DNA of 64,000 nucleotides from Ravibacter sp037191015 (GTDB lineage Bacteria > Bacteroidota > Bacteroidia > Cytophagales > Spirosomataceae), in NCBI GenBank assembly GCA_037191015.1, contig JBBCKD010000032.1, forward strand, positions 127,461 through 191,460. The letters are read 5' to 3'. Numbering within the stretch: position 1 is the first letter of the stretch; the number at the start of each line of letters is the position of its first letter. A model generated the notes under the pieces. The model was not told the origin of the DNA. It saw only the letters and a program-made list of their open reading frames with translations, and did not search any database. A program made the position numbers and the translations under genes. Of the stretch, positions 26,392 to 35,094 are shown one piece after another.

Positions 26392-29300
26392 ATGATTGAC
26401 CTTTTCCGAAACATTTTCCGGGCGACAGATTTGGGAAAATCTGCCCCGGCAACAAACTATCTGCTATTACTGGCATTGCTGTTATCGTCGTTTAACATTT
26501 CAGCTCAGCAAAGTGCATTAGAGTGCAATACCGTTACCAACTGGACAACCCCGACCGTCAGCTTTAACCAGATATCAGGGCACACCGGAACTGCATTAAC
26601 GAACTCTGGAAATATTACCGACGGCAACGAGGCTTCGGGAGCAACCCTTACGCTGGTCTCCAGAAGATACAGTGAAGGGCTTGGCCTTTGCAACGCGACG
26701 ACAACAGCCTCCGTACAAATCAATATTAACGACGTTCCGAGGGAGTACAACCGCGGTAACTTTGTAGGTATCATTACTTCTGCAAATCCTCTCACGACAT
26801 TCGATTCCTTTACTTTCACGATGCTGGATGCCTCGGGAAATCCGATAGGATCGGCGCTTACACCCACCGTGACAAATCTCGGGGGCGGGAACTACCAGGT
26901 TGGCGTCATTACCCCTTCGGGGGCAGGTACGTTCACCGGTATCAGGATATCCGCTACGCTGGATGCTCCCGGAGGTGCAGCCTGTACAGTCGGGTTGGGA
27001 AGCGCTACAAACACAGAAAGCATTCAGATCCGCAATATTGCCCAGGTTAACTATTGCGCCGGTGTCGAACTGGCCTGCAACACCAGGACCACTCCTTCCT
27101 TCCCGAGCTACAATGTCAGCGTAAGCAGTGGTCAAAGCGGTTTGCTTAGCACCGTTCTGGGGCTTTTGGGACTCAATGCAGTTGTAAATCCCGGGGACCT
27201 GATCAGCCCTTCCACTACAGATTATGCATCTTTCATTTCGCTGGTAGGTCTGAGCCTCGGGCCTATTACAGATGAAGAAAGGTATATTGCCGTTACCGAC
27301 AACGTAACTACCTACCCGGCCGGGACATTCGCAGGCTTTGTAATCGAAAACAACAACCTCATAAGTCTTTCATTACTCGATAAGTACCAGATAGAGCTGA
27401 GAGACAGCAACGGCGATCTTGTACAGCCGGCGATATCAGGCCCAAGCCTGCTGCTATCGGGCGGTCTGCTTACCGGAAGCGGCCCGAAAACCATCGGCGT
27501 TATTGCCGATCAGCCTTTTAACCAGGTCAGGCTCGTCGAAAAACCCGGAATCGGGGCGTCTGTGGCAGTCGAAACCCGTATTTATACTGCCGTTTTCCGG
27601 AAATTATGCGAAGCAACTTCAACAGCCTGCAACACGCCTACCAGGATAACCGATTCCACCCACCCTGTTATACTGAGCACTGCAAATACAGGTGTAAGCG
27701 GTACTATCGGGGTCAACTTCAACGTTGTCGACGCGGATAACCTGCTCGATGCCGACGCCGTCGATCCCGCCCGGATCATCTTACCTGCCGGCGCCGGAAG
27801 CGGCTTCATTTCTGTAAAGAAAGGTTTGTCAGAGTTCCCTGAGAATGCCCTGGTCGGGTTTGACGTATCACGGCCCGTTATCGCCAATGTCGGCTTGCTC
27901 CAGGGGTTCACGATTAAAACCTTCCTCAACGGGACGCCTACAACAGACGAAATAACAGATAACCAGCTACTGACGGTCAACTCTTCCATCCTATCAGGAA
28001 CATCACGGCAGCTGATAGGATTCATCCCCAAGGAGCCTTTCGATGAAATTCAGCTGATCGTAAGCGGGGTTTCAGTAGCCTCTACAACGAACGTTCATGC
28101 CCTTGTAATACAGGAATTCTGCCTGTCGGAAGAAGACCTGGCATGCAACAACCCTACGCCTGCCTCAATTCCCGAAAACCCGGTTTACATCAACTCGGCC
28201 AATACCGGTGTTGATGCGCTCGCTTGTGTAGGCTGCAGCATCAACAATACCCAGAATATCATCGACGGTAATTCATCAAGCTATGCCTCGGTAATCCTGA
28301 CTGCAGGCGCAGATATCGATGCAAGCGTTTCGGTAGCCAATGCGCTTGAGACCTATCCGGCCAAATCATTCGCAGGTTTTGAGATCGGCACTGCTACCTT
28401 GTTGTCGGCCGATATACTATCTTCTATCGAGATCAACCTGTACAACGACGGCAACCCCACTCCTGTAAAAACCGTGAGCTCTGCCGGACTCCTCCTGAGC
28501 GCCACTTCCAGCATCCTCGACGAAGGATTGAACCGCCAGTTGATCGGGATTGTATCAGAGTTTCCTTTCGATGAAGCGCAGATCGTTTTCAAACAGACCG
28601 GCGTTAACCTTGGAACCATCAGGGTTTACAATGCAGTCTTCACCGGCAGCTGCGCGCTCACGCCCATCACCTGCAACAGCAGCTACTACCTCACTCAAAC
28701 TGCCTTCCCGGTTTACATTAACCCTGAGAGAACCGGGGCCAGCGGGATCGCAAGCGTCGACCTGGGCGGCGTGAAAGATGCCTGGAACGTAGTTTCGGCT
28801 GCAACAGACGATTATGCCCTGTTAGGCGTTAACGCCGATGTGGATGCCCTTGCCCAAACCTCCATTTCGGTAATAGACGCACTCAACGTTTATCCCTCCG
28901 GAACGGTAGCCGGCTTCACTATTCGTGTCGATCCTGAATTGGTCGGTCTCGGCCTGTTTTCCGCATTGACCGTAAGGACCTATCTTAACGGCACACCGGC
29001 AGGAAGCTCAACGGTAGGAAGCCTTATTGACCTTGAGTTGCTCGGCCTTCCGCTCTTCGGATCCGGCAGCGGTATTTATAATGTAGGCTTTGTGAGCCCT
29101 CTTCCGTTCAACGAGATCCAGATAGTGGCCTCGAAGCTGGTAGATGTCGACCTGCTCAACGAAATACGCGTATATGGCGCATTTGTCGATACCCGTACCG
29201 CGACAAACGACGGAACGCTTTCCTGTATCACTACCAACCCGGATATCAACGTAGCCTACATAAACAAACCCGTGTCAGGCAATGTCAGCACCAATGACTA

Positions 29301-30642
29301 TATAGGCAGCGGACAAACTGTTACTTACGGCACACCGGTACCCGGGTCAAATCCGACCGGCGCTGTCCCTGATATGGAGGATGACGGGAGCTATACATTT
29401 GTAGCTACAACACCGGGCGTATATACCTTCGAAGTCCCGGTATGTCCTGCGGGTGAGACTGTAGACTGCCCTACCGAGACGCTCACTATTACGGTGCTCG
29501 ATCCCGCCAGGTCCGACAACCCGCCGGTTGCCAATGTCGACCTCGTTAACACAACAGGAAGCGAAACCACTCCTGCTACGGTTACCATAGACGTAAAAGC
29601 CAACGATAAAGAGGGTAATTTGGGCGGAGCTCTGCAGGATCCAACTGTAGAAAGCAATCCGGCCAACGGTACTGCCACTGCAGTAGATGGCAAGATAGAA
29701 TATACTCCCGCACCCGGGTTCTATGGTAAAGATGTATTTACCTATAGGGTATGCGAGACTCCCTCCACGATATGTCGCGTGGCCGAAGTCATTGTGAATG
29801 TCCTTCCCCCGGGAACTTCTGCTATAATAGCGTCCGACGATTATAACAGGACTACGATCGGCTCGCAACTCTCGGCTCCGGCCGCGGGAGTGCTGATAAA
29901 CGACAGGGATGCAGCCGGAGGAGCTATTACTGTAACCACAACATCTGTATCCAACAGCGCCGGTACAGTAACGTTCTCTCCGAACGGATCGTACGTATAT
30001 GTGCCTAATTCCGGATTTACCGGTACCGGTGTATTCCCTTATCAGGCGCAAAACACTGCCGGAATAGCAGCCGGCGCCACGCTGTATATCTCCGTTTACG
30101 ACCCGACTACGCTGCCGGTTAAGCTCAGTGAATTTGTCGTCAGCAAAGAAGCAGACGCAGCTCACCTTTCCTGGAGCACTACCGAGGAACAAAACAGCGA
30201 GCGTTTCGAAGTAGAGCGCAGCATCGAAGGCAAAAGCTGGCATAGATTGGGCATTGTTCCGGCATCGGGGAACAGTAGTATCGTTCGCCGTTATGCTTAC
30301 GTCGACGCAACCCCTGCGGAAGGCGTCAACTATTACCGGCTTAAAATGATAGACAAGGACGGTACTTCCGCGTACAGCCAGACCAGGAGCGCCTCTTTCG
30401 CGCTTGCTGAGGAGATTACCATCACGCCTAACCCGGCAGTTGAAAACCTTAAAGTGAAAGTGCGTGATGCAGGAAGCGTGGAAAAAGTAGAGCTGATTTC
30501 CGCTACCGGGCAGGTTCTTTACCGCTCGGTGACCAACCCGCTTGCCGATATCGAGGTCCGTCACCTCCCTGCCGGCATGTATATTCTCAATATTACGAGA
30601 ACCGGTGGGCGTATATCCACACACAAGGTGCTCAAAAACTGA
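26392..30642 (+). CDS. T9SS-secreted five-repeat protein with Ig-like domains
   Basis: Large exported protein, 1416 residues from ATG 26392; the in-frame GTG at 26341 would put 17 extra residues before a clear signal peptide (YLLLLALLLSSFNISAQ). Five tandem repeats each begin with a Cys-Asn pair (codons at 26524, 27076, 27628, 28144, 28672), giving periods of 184, 184, 172 and 176 residues, and a further Cys at 29224 keeps the 184 period. Two cadherin/Ig-like modules follow (PPVANVDL... and SDDYNRTTIG...), then a type A T9SS sorting domain (ITPNPAVENLKVKV ... HLPAGMYILNI ... HKVLKN). It is therefore exported and probably surface-anchored. The repeat family was not recognised; adhesin or matrix component is a guess. 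Confidence 0.85.
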   Translation: MIDLFRNIFRATDLGKSAPATNYLLLLALLLSSFNISAQQSALECNTVTNWTTPTVSFNQISGHTGTALTNSGNITDGNEASGATLTLVSRRYSEGLGLCNATTTASVQININDVPREYNRGNFVGIITSANPLTTFDSFTFTMLDASGNPIGSALTPTVTNLGGGNYQVGVITPSGAGTFTGIRISATLDAPGGAACTVGLGSATNTESIQIRNIAQVNYCAGVELACNTRTTPSFPSYNVSVSSGQSGLLSTVLGLLGLNAVVNPGDLISPSTTDYASFISLVGLSLGPITDEERYIAVTDNVTTYPAGTFAGFVIENNNLISLSLLDKYQIELRDSNGDLVQPAISGPSLLLSGGLLTGSGPKTIGVIADQPFNQVRLVEKPGIGASVAVETRIYTAVFRKLCEATSTACNTPTRITDSTHPVILSTANTGVSGTIGVNFNVVDADNLLDADAVDPARIILPAGAGSGFISVKKGLSEFPENALVGFDVSRPVIANVGLLQGFTIKTFLNGTPTTDEITDNQLLTVNSSILSGTSRQLIGFIPKEPFDEIQLIVSGVSVASTTNVHALVIQEFCLSEEDLACNNPTPASIPENPVYINSANTGVDALACVGCSINNTQNIIDGNSSSYASVILTAGADIDASVSVANALETYPAKSFAGFEIGTATLLSADILSSIEINLYNDGNPTPVKTVSSAGLLLSATSSILDEGLNRQLIGIVSEFPFDEAQIVFKQTGVNLGTIRVYNAVFTGSCALTPITCNSSYYLTQTAFPVYINPERTGASGIASVDLGGVKDAWNVVSAATDDYALLGVNADVDALAQTSISVIDALNVYPSGTVAGFTIRVDPELVGLGLFSALTVRTYLNGTPAGSSTVGSLIDLELLGLPLFGSGSGIYNVGFVSPLPFNEIQIVASKLVDVDLLNEIRVYGAFVDTRTATNDGTLSCITTNPDINVAYINKPVSGNVSTNDYIGSGQTVTYGTPVPGSNPTGAVPDMEDDGSYTFVATTPGVYTFEVPVCPAGETVDCPTETLTITVLDPARSDNPPVANVDLVNTTGSETTPATVTIDVKANDKEGNLGGALQDPTVESNPANGTATAVDGKIEYTPAPGFYGKDVFTYRVCETPSTICRVAEVIVNVLPPGTSAIIASDDYNRTTIGSQLSAPAAGVLINDRDAAGGAITVTTTSVSNSAGTVTFSPNGSYVYVPNSGFTGTGVFPYQAQNTAGIAAGATLYISVYDPTTLPVKLSEFVVSKEADAAHLSWSTTEEQNSERFEVERSIEGKSWHRLGIVPASGNSSIVRRYAYVDATPAEGVNYYRLKMIDKDGTSAYSQTRSASFALAEEITITPNPAVENLKVKVRDAGSVEKVELISATGQVLYRSVTNPLADIEVRHLPAGMYILNITRTGGRISTHKVLKN

Positions 30643-30663
30643 CAAGCGGTCTGTTTTGAGTAC

Positions 30664-30705
30664 ATAACGAAGAAAGGGCTCTTGCGGGAGCCCTTTCTTC
30701 GTTAT
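30664..30705. terminator. Bidirectional terminator hairpin
   Basis: Bases 30664-30681 and 30688-30705 are perfect 18-bp reverse complements around a 6-base loop TTGCGG. It lies between the convergent T9SS protein and methyltransferase genes and can end both transcripts; A/T-rich bases flank the GC-rich core on each side. Confidence 0.85.
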
Positions 30706-30719
30706 AACTTATATACAAT

Positions 30720-31652
30720 CTAGCCGGCCAGAATATAATTTCTCACCCTTTCCATCTTATCCCCGGTATTGCTCCTTACAGTCTCCGTTTCGCTCACCAC
30801 ATCTCTTATCACAAACCCTGCATCTGTAAGTAGCCGCTTCGCCTTTTCCAGGTCGTAAAGCTCAAATCCGTGACGTGTAAACGGCAGCCTGTCCATAGAA
30901 TCCGCACTGACAAACCCCAGGCAAAATATCCCGTTTTCCGACTTGAGCACACGGCGTATTTCAGCAGTATATGCGGCAGGCTCTTCCCAGAAATAGATGG
31001 TATTGACTGTCACAACGCGGTCGAAAGCCTGGTCGCCGAATGGAAGCGTCCTCCCGTCTGTCATCAGGAAAGCTATATTGTTTAGTCCCCGGCACCGCTC
31101 TGAAGCCTCCTGGATCATGGTTTCGGAAATCTCCACACCGGTATAGCACAAGCCCGGCCGCTGCTTCATCACATCGGTAAGATGAGCCCCGTTTCCGGGT
31201 CCCAGTTCCAGCAGTTGCTCTTCGCCGGAAAGGTCCAGCAGCTCAAAGGCTCTCATGATCATCCCCATATTGGCATGATTCATATGAATACCGGTTTTGA
31301 TCCCTCCTTCGCCTGATGGGCTCCTGAGCTGGTCCGCTACGGCCTTCCAGTCCGGCTCCGGCGGCAACGGCTCGTCCTTCCATACGATCTCCAGGTTTTC
31401 GCGGAATGCAAATTTCTCCAGGTGCGTGACCAGCACGTATTTGATCTGCCTGATCCCTTCGAAAGAATCGGAAGACAGGTCGAAACGGAGCGTTTCACTG
31501 TCGGCAGTCATGAGCGCCCGGCCGAACGGGAATTCCGCACTGCCTTCCTTTTCATTATAGGTCACTTTGATTTTGTGTACAAAGTGCTTGCACAGCTTCC
31601 TTATATAGCTGCTTGCTTCTGTGGTCTTTATTATTGTACTTGAAGTTTTCAT
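30720..31652 (-). CDS. DUF2218 domain fused to SAM methyltransferase
   Basis: Two-domain cytoplasmic protein of 310 residues. Residues about 9-91 look like DUF2218 (SSYIRKLCKHFVHKI, FGRALMTADSETLRFDLS, VTHLEKFAFRENLEIVW), a small domain normally found alone. Residues about 125-260 are a class I methyltransferase with SAM motif LLELGPGNGAHLTDV (Glu149 onward) and an acidic motif II region YTGVEISETMI; FDRVVTVNTIYFWEEP is the post-motif typical of Methyltransf_11. The acceptor is unknown. A small frame at 31672-31848 ends 19 bases upstream on the same strand. A strong hairpin terminates the gene. Confidence 0.85.
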   Translation of the reverse strand: MKTSSTIIKTTEASSYIRKLCKHFVHKIKVTYNEKEGSAEFPFGRALMTADSETLRFDLSSDSFEGIRQIKYVLVTHLEKFAFRENLEIVWKDEPLPPEPDWKAVADQLRSPSGEGGIKTGIHMNHANMGMIMRAFELLDLSGEEQLLELGPGNGAHLTDVMKQRPGLCYTGVEISETMIQEASERCRGLNNIAFLMTDGRTLPFGDQAFDRVVTVNTIYFWEEPAAYTAEIRRVLKSENGIFCLGFVSADSMDRLPFTRHGFELYDLEKAKRLLTDAGFVIRDVVSETETVRSNTGDKMERVRNYILAG

Positions 31653-31671
31653 GTGTATAAATGGGTATCGA

Positions 31672-31848
31672 TCATGTTTTTTTCATCTCCTGTATAGCTA
31701 CTACTACAACGTTCAACAACGCTGCGGGAGTTTCAGGCGGGACAAAATCTTTGAAGTCTTTTTCTCCGGGGGTGAAAACGGCAGTAAAAGAATCGCCCCC
31801 GCCGCTTTTGTTTCCTGAACCTAAATGATCTCCTTCTTCATCCGGCAT
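31672..31848 (-). CDS. Possible small protein upstream of methyltransferase
   Basis: A 58-residue frame starting MPDEEGDHLGSGNKSGGGDS and ending LLNVVVVAIQEMKKT. Its stop lies 19 bases before the methyltransferase start, as in an operon, and the second half (DFVPPETPAALLNVVVVAI) looks like real protein rather than a shadow. Against it: no family is recognised and its ATG overlaps the start of the divergent hydrolase gene at 31847, so one of the two starts is probably wrong. Confidence 0.35.
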   Translation of the reverse strand: MPDEEGDHLGSGNKSGGGDSFTAVFTPGEKDFKDFVPPETPAALLNVVVVAIQEMKKT

Positions 31849-33760
31849 GAAAGCAATGTTTCTATATCCCTGCCATTGTGTATTGGTCTTTCTTCTAATA
31901 GCAGCGCCCCGGCTCTCCGCACAGGGCACCCGCTCCGTAAACCGGCCCGGCGACTCCGGGCAGTTGCCGGAGCGCCTTAAACGCAGCGAAAGCTTCCTCG
32001 GGATTCACTTCGACTTTCATGCAGGTAAAAATGATACGCTGATCGGCAGGAACACAACTCCCGAAATGATAAAAAGCATCATCGGCAAGGTCTCTCCCGA
32101 TTATATACAGATCGACTGCAAGGGGCATTCAGGGTATACCAGCTACCCGACAAAAGCAGGGAACCAGGCTCCCGGTATTACAGGCGACCCGCTCCGTACC
32201 TGGCGCGAGGTGACAGCCGCCAGCGGGGTAGCTCTTTATATGCACTATTCCGGTGTCTGGGATACGAGGGCACTGGAACTGAGACCCGAATGGGCTGTTA
32301 CCAACAGTGACGGGAAAAAGAATCCGAACATGACCTCTGTTTTCGGACCGTATGTTGACGAACTCCTTATCCCTCAGTTGAAAGAGCTCGCAGGCGACTA
32401 TGGTATCGACGGGGTCTGGGTAGACGGTGAGTGCTGGGCCACGGTGCCCGATTACGGGGAACGTGCGACACGCCTTTTCCGGGAAGCTACCGGTATCACG
32501 ACCGTGCCAAAATCCAAAGCCGATCCGCACTGGTTTGAATGGATGCAATTCCACAGGGAATCTTTCCGGAAATACCTGCGCCACTATGTATCTGAAGTCC
32601 GCAGCGCCTATCCCGATTTCCAGATATGCAGCAACTGGGCATTCACTGACCATATGCCCGAACCGGTTTCCGTCCCGCTCAACTTTCTTTCCGGCGACTA
32701 CGAACATCTCAATAGCGTCAATTCTGCCCGCTATGCCGGACGATACCTCGTTCACCAGGGTATCCCGTGGGACCTGATGGCGTGGAGCTTCTCCCGCACG
32801 CCCAACGAGGATGCGATTCCCTGGAAGCAGAAAACTGCCATACAGTTAAAACAGGAGGCCGCTGTCGTCCTGGCGCTGGGCGGCGGATTCCAGGCATATT
32901 TTACCCAGAGGCGCGATGGTTCCGTAAAGCTCGACGAGATGGAAGTAATGGCCGAGGTGGCGCGGTTTGCCCGCGAACGCCAGCCTTATTGCCATCGCAC
33001 GACGCAGATACCCCAGGTAGCGCTGCTGTTTTCCACGGAAGCTTACCAGCGGGAAAGCCCCGGCCTGTTTTCAAGATACGCCGGCAATAGCCGCCTGCGG
33101 GGTGTATTGCAATGCTTGCTGGAAGGCCAGAACAGCGTCGATATCGTAACAGAAGATATGCTGGGACACAATATGAAGCGTTTCCCCCTGATCGTCATCC
33201 CCGAGTGGAACTATCTTTCCCCCGTTTTCAGGGACGATCTGGCGGCCTACGTAAAGGAAGGCGGAAACCTGGTCGTAATCGGGAAGGAGACTTCGGCTCT
33301 TCTTGAAGACAAATTCCCCGGGGCTGCTTCAGCGCCTTCCCACACCGTATCGCAATCCGGGAAAGGGAAAATATGCTTTATACCGCAATCCGTAGGCCTT
33401 GAATACCTGAAATCGGGTGACAAGGCATTACATAGCCTGGTCAACGGCCCGGTCCGTTCGATGTTTACAGATCCTGTCGTCGAAGTAAAAGGTTCTCAAT
33501 GGGTGGATGTCTCGGTAAGCAGCCTGGGGCCGAAGTTGGCCGTCCATCTTGTCAACACATCGGGCAAACACAACGAGCTCACTTATATCGAAGAAATCAG
33601 CCCGGTCAAAGACCTGCAGGTTACGATCCGGAGTGACAAAAGACCATCGAAAGTGACTTTGCAGCCGCTCGGGAAAGAATGTAAGTTCACCTACGCCGGC
33701 GGAAAAATAAAAGTCAATGTCGATTCCGTGCCCATTTATGAGATCCTGGTGGTGGAATAG
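31847..33760 (+). CDS. Exported glycoside hydrolase-like protein (GHL6 type)
   Basis: Secreted protein of 637 residues with signal peptide CVLVFLLIAAPRLSAQ. It is most like the hypothetical glycosyl hydrolase GHL6 / alpha-amylase-superfamily group: a TIM barrel with SPDYIQIDCKGHSGYTSYP, YGIDGVWVDGECWA (acidic pair candidate for catalysis at about 188-190) and FQICSNWAFTDHMPEP, followed by a beta-galactosidase trimerisation-like domain (PLIVIPEWNYLS, YVKEGGNLVVIG) and a beta-sandwich tail. Proteins of this kind are often called alpha-L-fucosidase-like without proof. It stands alone between the methyltransferase and an amidohydrolase remnant. An alternative ATG at 31856 is equally good. Confidence 0.75.
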   Translation: MKAMFLYPCHCVLVFLLIAAPRLSAQGTRSVNRPGDSGQLPERLKRSESFLGIHFDFHAGKNDTLIGRNTTPEMIKSIIGKVSPDYIQIDCKGHSGYTSYPTKAGNQAPGITGDPLRTWREVTAASGVALYMHYSGVWDTRALELRPEWAVTNSDGKKNPNMTSVFGPYVDELLIPQLKELAGDYGIDGVWVDGECWATVPDYGERATRLFREATGITTVPKSKADPHWFEWMQFHRESFRKYLRHYVSEVRSAYPDFQICSNWAFTDHMPEPVSVPLNFLSGDYEHLNSVNSARYAGRYLVHQGIPWDLMAWSFSRTPNEDAIPWKQKTAIQLKQEAAVVLALGGGFQAYFTQRRDGSVKLDEMEVMAEVARFARERQPYCHRTTQIPQVALLFSTEAYQRESPGLFSRYAGNSRLRGVLQCLLEGQNSVDIVTEDMLGHNMKRFPLIVIPEWNYLSPVFRDDLAAYVKEGGNLVVIGKETSALLEDKFPGAASAPSHTVSQSGKGKICFIPQSVGLEYLKSGDKALHSLVNGPVRSMFTDPVVEVKGSQWVDVSVSSLGPKLAVHLVNTSGKHNELTYIEEISPVKDLQVTIRSDKRPSKVTLQPLGKECKFTYAGGKIKVNVDSVPIYEILVVE

Positions 33761-33771
33761 AGGCAGCTGTT

Positions 33772-34224
33772 TTATTTTTTCACCCAGGCCCCGTTAAGCA
33801 TTACCGCGCTGATGTCGTACATCGCCGCAAGGTTTTCCGACGGGTTTCCGTCGACAAGGATCAGGTCGGCAGCTTTTCCTACGCTAATGCTCCCTAGCCG
33901 CGGGCTGTTGCCAAAATAAGCTGCATTCAGCACGGTCCCGCTTTTTATCACCTCAAGAGGCGTAAGGCCCGCCATGCGGAGCAGTTCCATTTCACGCTGG
34001 TAGGTCCAGCCGTGCTTTACTACCACATAGCCTCTTTCTACGGGTATTCCGCCGCTCCCGTCGATGATACGGGCATTTTCTATCAGTATTTCCTGCCCGG
34101 CCGGCTCAGGAACGGTATTGAATTCCTTCAGGTAAGCCACACTTTGCTTTTCCGGGATTTGCTGAGCCGCTCCGGGGCCTGAAATTAAAGCCAGTAAACA
34201 TAGGTATCGAAGAAATGCCCTCAT
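33772..34224 (-). pseudogene. Amidohydrolase with internal deletion
   Basis: Reading frame of 150 residues with both ends of an exported imidazolonepropionase-like amidohydrolase but no middle. Residues 1-20 are a signal peptide; about 44-71 form the N-terminal composite domain (EILIENARIIDGSGGIP ... GYVVVKHG); from residue 73 the sequence jumps to the C-terminal part (TYQREMELLRMAGLTPLEVI, GSISVGKAADLILVDGNP). Intact members have about 420-450 residues, so roughly 300 codons are lost, including the HxH metal site and the catalytic aspartate. The deletion is in frame, near 34008. The product, if made, cannot be catalytic. Confidence 0.82.
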
Positions 34225-34471
34225 GTGTATAAAAGGTTATCGGCTTTTGCGCTGTTGCCTGCCTCATAAAGTTCTCCTTCCCGGATATTTACTTCTGCAG
34301 GATGCGGTAGCGCTGTTCCCCTCTGACTCCCCCTCCGGAGCTTCAGGCAGGTTTCCTGCTACCGAAGGCAAAAAAAATCCGGATAAAGTAGGTATAAAAA
34401 TCCGGTACGCGGAGATTAGTATATATAGGGCTGGTAGTTATACCGTCCTTTCGGCTAAACTCTGCTTAAAC

Positions 34472-35074
34472 GTGATAAAACATTCGGCTGACAGGCTACC
34501 CCCCGGGGTTTGGGACGCGTTCCGGAATGGGAGTCAAACTGCCTTTAAGAGCATTTATGAGGCGCATGTCCACCAACTGCTGGTTTACGGAAAAAAGATT
34601 TCCCCCGACCAGGAGCTGACCGAAGACGCTGTTCATGACCTTTTTCTCGAACTCTGGAAATCGCGGGAAAAGCTCGCCGACGTGGAAGAAGGACAATTGA
34701 GGTTCTATCTCTACAGGGCGCTGAGAAACAGGCTGTATACCGCATTAAAAAAAGTGGAGAGCAACAGAACGGACGGGGTACCCGTAGAAATCTCCGACTA
34801 TTTCAACATTGAAGAGCCGCTGGAAACACGCCTCATCGAAGACCAGGCCCGCCGGGAACTGCTGATGTCGCTCCGGACAAACCTGAAGGCGCTCACGGCA
34901 CGGCAGCAACAGGCAATTTACCTGCGTTTTTACGAGCATTTCAGCAACGAGGAGATTGCACAGCTGATGGGCGTAAATTACCACTCCGCCTGCCGTTTCA
35001 TTTATAGCGGCCTAAAATACCTGAAGGAGGCGGTACGCATCTTAGGACTATCTCTTTTTCTATTCAAATTCTAA
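34472..35074 (+). CDS. ECF sigma factor, FecI-like (locus 2)
   Basis: Sigma factor for locus 2. The open frame extends back to 34223, but its first 83 codons resemble nothing and overlap the start of the minus-strand amidohydrolase remnant; the GTG at 34472 gives a 200-residue protein, normal for FecI proteins, and no ATG lies closer. Region 2 is at about 26-95 (LTEDAVHDLFLELWKSRE) and region 4 at about 135-190 (LTARQQQAIYLRFYEHFSNE, IAQLMGVNYHSACRFI). The FecR gene starts 20 bases after the stop, so the pair is co-transcribed. Confidence 0.82.
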   Translation: MIKHSADRLPPGVWDAFRNGSQTAFKSIYEAHVHQLLVYGKKISPDQELTEDAVHDLFLELWKSREKLADVEEGQLRFYLYRALRNRLYTALKKVESNRTDGVPVEISDYFNIEEPLETRLIEDQARRELLMSLRTNLKALTARQQQAIYLRFYEHFSNEEIAQLMGVNYHSACRFIYSGLKYLKEAVRILGLSLFLFKF

Positions 35075-35094
35075 ACGAAAAAGCCCGACAACAG

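Noticed and set aside
26208..26399. 63-residue frame before the T9SS protein
   Set aside because: No family resemblance, no promoter or ribosome site, and it overlaps the start of the real gene.
26524..29224. Five-fold periodicity considered as a DNA-level tandem repeat or CRISPR-like array
   Set aside because: The similarity is at protein level only; the DNA units have diverged and there are no short identical repeats with spacers.
29347..30645. Minus-strand 432-residue open frame inside the repeat protein gene
   Set aside because: Antisense to the Ig-like and T9SS domains; no recognisable domain.
34223..34471. N-terminal extension of the locus 2 sigma factor frame
   Set aside because: The 83 extra residues match nothing in sigma factors and overlap the amidohydrolase remnant start; GTG 34472 gives the normal length.
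34225..34471. Possible separate gene between the amidohydrolase remnant and the sigma factor
   Set aside because: Only the in-frame extension of the sigma frame is open here, and no independent motif is seen.
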